DNA of 21,034 nucleotides from Byssochlamys sp. IMV 00236 (Eukaryota; Ascomycota; Eurotiomycetes; Eurotiales; Thermoascaceae). Each line of letters begins with the position of its first letter. The stretch's first letter is position 1. Below, piece by piece: positions 19,966 to 21,034 of this stretch. Location of the stretch: contig MSJH02000702.1 in NCBI GenBank assembly GCA_001931875.2, positions 1 through 21,034 of the forward strand, read 5' to 3'. The notes beneath the pieces are model-generated. The model was not told the DNA's origin and did no database searches. It saw only the letters and a program-made list of their open reading frames with translations. The translations under genes and the position numbers were made by a program.

Positions 19966-20957
19966 ATGGATTTCGATGATGTTGTTCTTGATGACTATAA
20001 TTTTGACCCCCCGTCAGAGCCTGTAACAGAAACAAAAGAAGATACAACCACGAATGATTCAACACAAAAAGAGAAAATAGTAAAAAAGAAGCTTGATGAT
20101 AACCTGTAAAGTATAAGCACATATCATATGAACCCTTTTTCTCATATTTTAATAGACTACTGTCAAGCGAAGGCATACCAAGACTTAAAAATGAAACTCC
20201 ATTTTTACGTTTTAAAGGAAAAGGATTTGAAGATCAAGACTTGAAGAAATTGTTGCGTTATTATCAGATATGGGCAAATAACTTATACCCCAAGTTTAGA
20301 TTTACAGACTTTGCAAGAAAAGTAACCAAGGCAGCTTCATCCAAGAAAGTAAAACAGACGATTGCAGAATGGCAAGAAGAATACAGAGAAAAGGCGAGAA
20401 TAAGGATGGAAGTTGAAGCAGAAATGCATCGCTCAGATAGTGAGAGTGAAGAAGAGAGAGCTGCAGATTGGCAAGAGTTGCAAGAGGAAAAGGAGAAGGA
20501 GATACAACAATCAGACAGCAAAGAAGAAAGACAGAATACGCGTTCATCAAATAATGAAGAAAAAGAAAGACGAGAGATGAATATATCTGAAGAGGAAGAA
20601 GACAGACAAGAAACGCATTCATCTGATGAAGAAGAAGAGCAGCAAGTGCGCTCATTAAAAGATGAAGGAAAGAGAAAGTATATTGTATTTTCAGAAAGTG
20701 AAGATGAGGAACAACCGCTTTTTATTAGTAGCAATAAGCGACGCAGGACAGCATTTGGAAATGAAGATGAAAAAGAAGATGAGGAAAAGGAGGAGGAGGA
20801 TATTGATCAATCATTAGAAAAAGCCAAGAAGACATATGAACAACTATTAAAGAACAGTCATCTAGAAGAAGAAGACTCTAATGATATATCTATTCCAATG
20901 ATAGAAGATATTCAACTAGAAAATATTGAAGATATCTTCTCACTAGACGCGCCTTGA
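19966..20957 (+). CDS. CSM3: Csm3/Swi3/TIPIN replication-fork protection protein
   Basis: Two exons (19966-20105 and 20156-20957) give 313 residues. The protein pairs with Tof1/Swi1/Timeless to stabilise stalled replication forks and relay checkpoint signals. The Swi3 domain (about 47-130) shows LSSEGIPRL, the hallmark FRFKGKGFEDQDL-type stretch (here LRFKGKGFED), the YYQIWANNLYPKFRFTDF segment and a conserved Lys-rich helix. The remaining 180 residues are highly acidic, with imperfect repeats of the form RxTHSSDEEEE / RSSNNEEKER / HRSDSESEEE, and a short basic stretch, NKRRRTAF, that could be a nuclear localisation signal. A further acidic helical region ends the protein. Human TIPIN and yeast Csm3 also end in variable acidic tails. 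The start is the first ATG with the acidic DFDDVVLDDYNFD N-terminus. Confidence 0.93.
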
Positions 20958-21008
20958 TCTTGTACATTATTTTTAAAGTACTGTATTACATTGTATATAT
21001 TTAGTCTG

Positions 21009-21027
21009 AAAAAAAAAAAAAAAAAAA
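21009..21027 (+). repeat. Poly(A) tract after CSM3
   Basis: An A run of about 18-19 nt lies some 50 nt after the stop codon of CSM3, near the expected 3' end of the transcript. In genomic sequence it is a homopolymer tract. Confidence 0.8.
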
Positions 21028-21034
21028 CTTTGTT

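Noticed and set aside
20264..20734. Antisense Ser/Leu-rich open frame over CSM3
   Set aside because: It is the complement of the acidic Glu/Ser repeat region, which creates stop-free antisense frames by composition.

Overview
The window looks like a compact piece of a fungal nuclear genome, most likely an early-diverging filamentous fungus (Mucoromycota, perhaps Mucorales). The reasons are short AT-rich introns of 43-65 nt with CTAAC/CTGAC-like branch sites, intergenic gaps often of only 70-300 bp, and a gene set (Prp8 with an intein, a MYSM1-like SANT-MPN protein, an ARID/RFX/C2H2 Rsc9-ARID2 protein) that fits such fungi. The lineage is an inference; the eukaryotic gene models are read directly from the sequence. 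I reconstructed eight confident genes with 29 introns, all joining in frame.

Layout: 1-147 (-) may be the 5' end of a gene leaving the left edge. 676-9159 (+) is PRP8, the core spliceosome protein, interrupted in frame by a 459-residue intein (5299-6675). 9160-10434 has no confident gene but holds a candidate small minus-strand membrane-protein gene and two inverted repeats. 10435-12481 (+) is a SANT-MPN (JAMM) histone-deubiquitinase-like gene. 12697-15040 (+) is the chromatin-remodeller subunit Rsc9/ARID2. 15795-16530 (+) is an unrecognised, apparently secreted helical protein. 18135-16645 (-) is mitochondrial AIM24. 18220-19279 (+) is the neddylation E3 factor Dcn1. 19802-19353 (-) is ribosomal protein eL43. 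19966-20957 (+) is the replication-fork protein Csm3/Swi3/TIPIN.

There is no operon logic. The genes are housekeeping and chromatin genes packed head-to-head (AIM24/DCN1, 84 bp between start codons; eL43/CSM3, 163 bp) and tail-to-tail (the secreted gene and AIM24; DCN1 and eL43). The two neighbouring chromatin genes lie in the same direction.

The points most worth following are: the Prp8 intein, whose splicing residues are intact but whose second LAGLIDADG motif has Asn where the catalytic Asp is expected; two GC-AG introns (RSC9 and DCN1), each forced by reading frame; a 20-nt microexon in AIM24; very short first exons (9 nt in DCN1, the ATG alone in eL43); an orphan secreted protein; and a possible unannotated small gene at 9757-10041. 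No tRNA, rRNA, transposon or CRISPR array was recognised.
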